Below are positions 15,206 through 15,969 of a DNA stretch of 15,969 nucleotides, piece by piece. Source of the stretch: Saccharicrinis sp041595375 (GTDB lineage: Bacteria; Bacteroidota; Bacteroidia; Bacteroidales; Marinilabiliaceae); assembly GCA_041595375.1 (NCBI GenBank), contig JBFHKL010000074.1:1-15969 (forward strand), given 5' to 3'. The notes below the pieces were generated by a model that did not search any database, was not told the DNA's origin, and worked only from the letters and a program-made list of their open reading frames with translations. The translations under genes and the position numbers were made by a program. Numbering within the stretch: the first letter of the stretch is position 1; every line of letters starts with the position of its first letter.

Positions 15206-15793
15206 TTATGAACATCCACAACCGCCAGAACCTGAACCATCAGATCCACAAGCGCCACTGCTACAACCTGTTTCTTCACCAGAACCACAGCCACAGCTAG
15301 AACCACAACCTCCGCCTACAACAGCCATTATCTCTTCTTCAGTTGCTTCACGTACATCATTAATAGTACCAGCAAAGAAAAGATCATCACCTGCCAATGG
15401 GTGGTTAAAATCCATATTTACATGTTCGTCAGTAATATCTAAAACGATTCCATTTAGGCGATTTCCCTGAGCATCTTGCATAGGAACCATATTTCCTACT
15501 TTAATCAACTCCTCATCCATCTTACCGTCTACCTCAAAAATATTTTTGGGGATATTCACTTTTGCTTCTTCATTAATTTGACCGTAAGCCTCATCAGCTT
15601 TTAACTCAAATTTGAATTCTTCTCCAGCTTTTAATCCTTCAAGTTTTTCTTCAAACATCTGAAGCATACGTCCTGTGCCGAAAATAAACTCCAATGGGCT
15701 ATCCTCTGAAGTTTCCTCAACAATCTCCCCTTCAAATCCTTTCAAACGTAACACATAAGAAAGTGTTATAAATTTATTTCTTGAAATTTCCAT
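15206..15793 (-). CDS. slyD: SlyD-type FKBP peptidyl-prolyl isomerase with Cys-rich tail
   Basis: A 195-residue cytosolic prolyl cis-trans isomerase and chaperone. Numbered from the ATG at 15791-15793, residues 1-70 and about 125-150 form the FKBP core: FITLSYVLRLKG, PLEFIFGTGRMLQMFEEKLEGL with the catalytic pocket, and HPLAGDDLFFAGTI at 131-144. The insert-in-flap chaperone domain lies between (about 75-120, with AYGQINEEAKVNIPKNIF at its edge). The last 35 residues are nearly pure Gly, Ser and Cys, with seven cysteines (163, 167, 169, 177, 182, 192, 194) and no histidine. SlyD tails usually bind nickel or zinc through His and Cys; here metal binding would be by thiols alone. The frame is open ten codons upstream to a TTG, but the ATG gives the normal family start. 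A terminator follows. Confidence 0.92.
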   Translation of the reverse strand: MEISRNKFITLSYVLRLKGFEGEIVEETSEDSPLEFIFGTGRMLQMFEEKLEGLKAGEEFKFELKADEAYGQINEEAKVNIPKNIFEVDGKMDEELIKVGNMVPMQDAQGNRLNGIVLDITDEHVNMDFNHPLAGDDLFFAGTINDVREATEEEIMAVVGGGCGSSCGCGSGEETGCSSGACGSDGSGSGGCGCS

Positions 15794-15969
15794 ATGTATT
15801 TCTTTTAATAATTTCTGTATCAAAATATTTATGCAAAGAAAGCGAGTTTTTTAAAATATCCAAAACTCCATATGATAAAAAAGACTAATTTATCTGAAAT
15901 ATCGCTTATTTCTTTACTCCGCAACCCATAACATTCTCTAATATTTAACTCATATACAATCATTAAATA

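Overview
The window is AT-rich DNA from a member of the Bacteroidota, probably a marine or anaerobic Bacteroidales/Marinilabiliales-type organism. The order-level guess is inference. The phylum call rests on three things. Six genes have a TAnnTTTG -7 promoter box upstream. Shine-Dalgarno sequences are generally absent. A lipoprotein carries an acidic run straight after its lipid-modified cysteine. No tRNA, rRNA, CRISPR array, insertion sequence or prophage is visible. Most of the window is housekeeping and transport genes separated by unusually long AT-rich spacers.

Layout, left to right. At 1-74 (minus) is the first 24 codons of an unrecognised protein. It is followed on the same strand by a MerR-type regulator with a cobalamin-binding C-terminus (147-1025), which carries the motifs of CarH/LitR B12 photoreceptors, and by a lipoprotein with three fasciclin domains (1178-2551). 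After a roughly 600-base spacer comes the rightward cluster yicC-gmk-nadD (3146-5269): an RNA-decay-linked YicC protein, guanylate kinase and nicotinate-nucleotide adenylyltransferase. The last two overlap by 8 bases.

Convergent to nadD are a small NifX/NifB-like protein (5528-5896) and a cytoplasmic PAS-PAS sensor kinase (6059-7675). Divergent from the kinase, across a 724-base spacer, are a SulP-family anion transporter (8400-9995) and thiol peroxidase tpx (10374-10886). Each of these two ends in a clear intrinsic terminator.

The right third reads leftward. It holds a J-domain/KTSC fusion protein (11478-11927), a DAACS dicarboxylate/acidic amino acid symporter (12222-13607), chorismate synthase aroC (13792-14868) and a SlyD-type FKBP prolyl isomerase with a cysteine-rich tail (15206-15793). 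For the symporter, aroC and slyD the longest open frame begins at GTG or TTG. I use the downstream ATG instead, because it matches the usual N-terminus of each family.

The genes do not form a single new system. The parts most worth following are the B12-photoreceptor-like regulator next to a fasciclin lipoprotein, the two thiol-rich tails (SlyD and the NifX-like protein), the J-KTSC fusion, and gene-free stretches that contain ORF-like sequence interrupted by stop codons.
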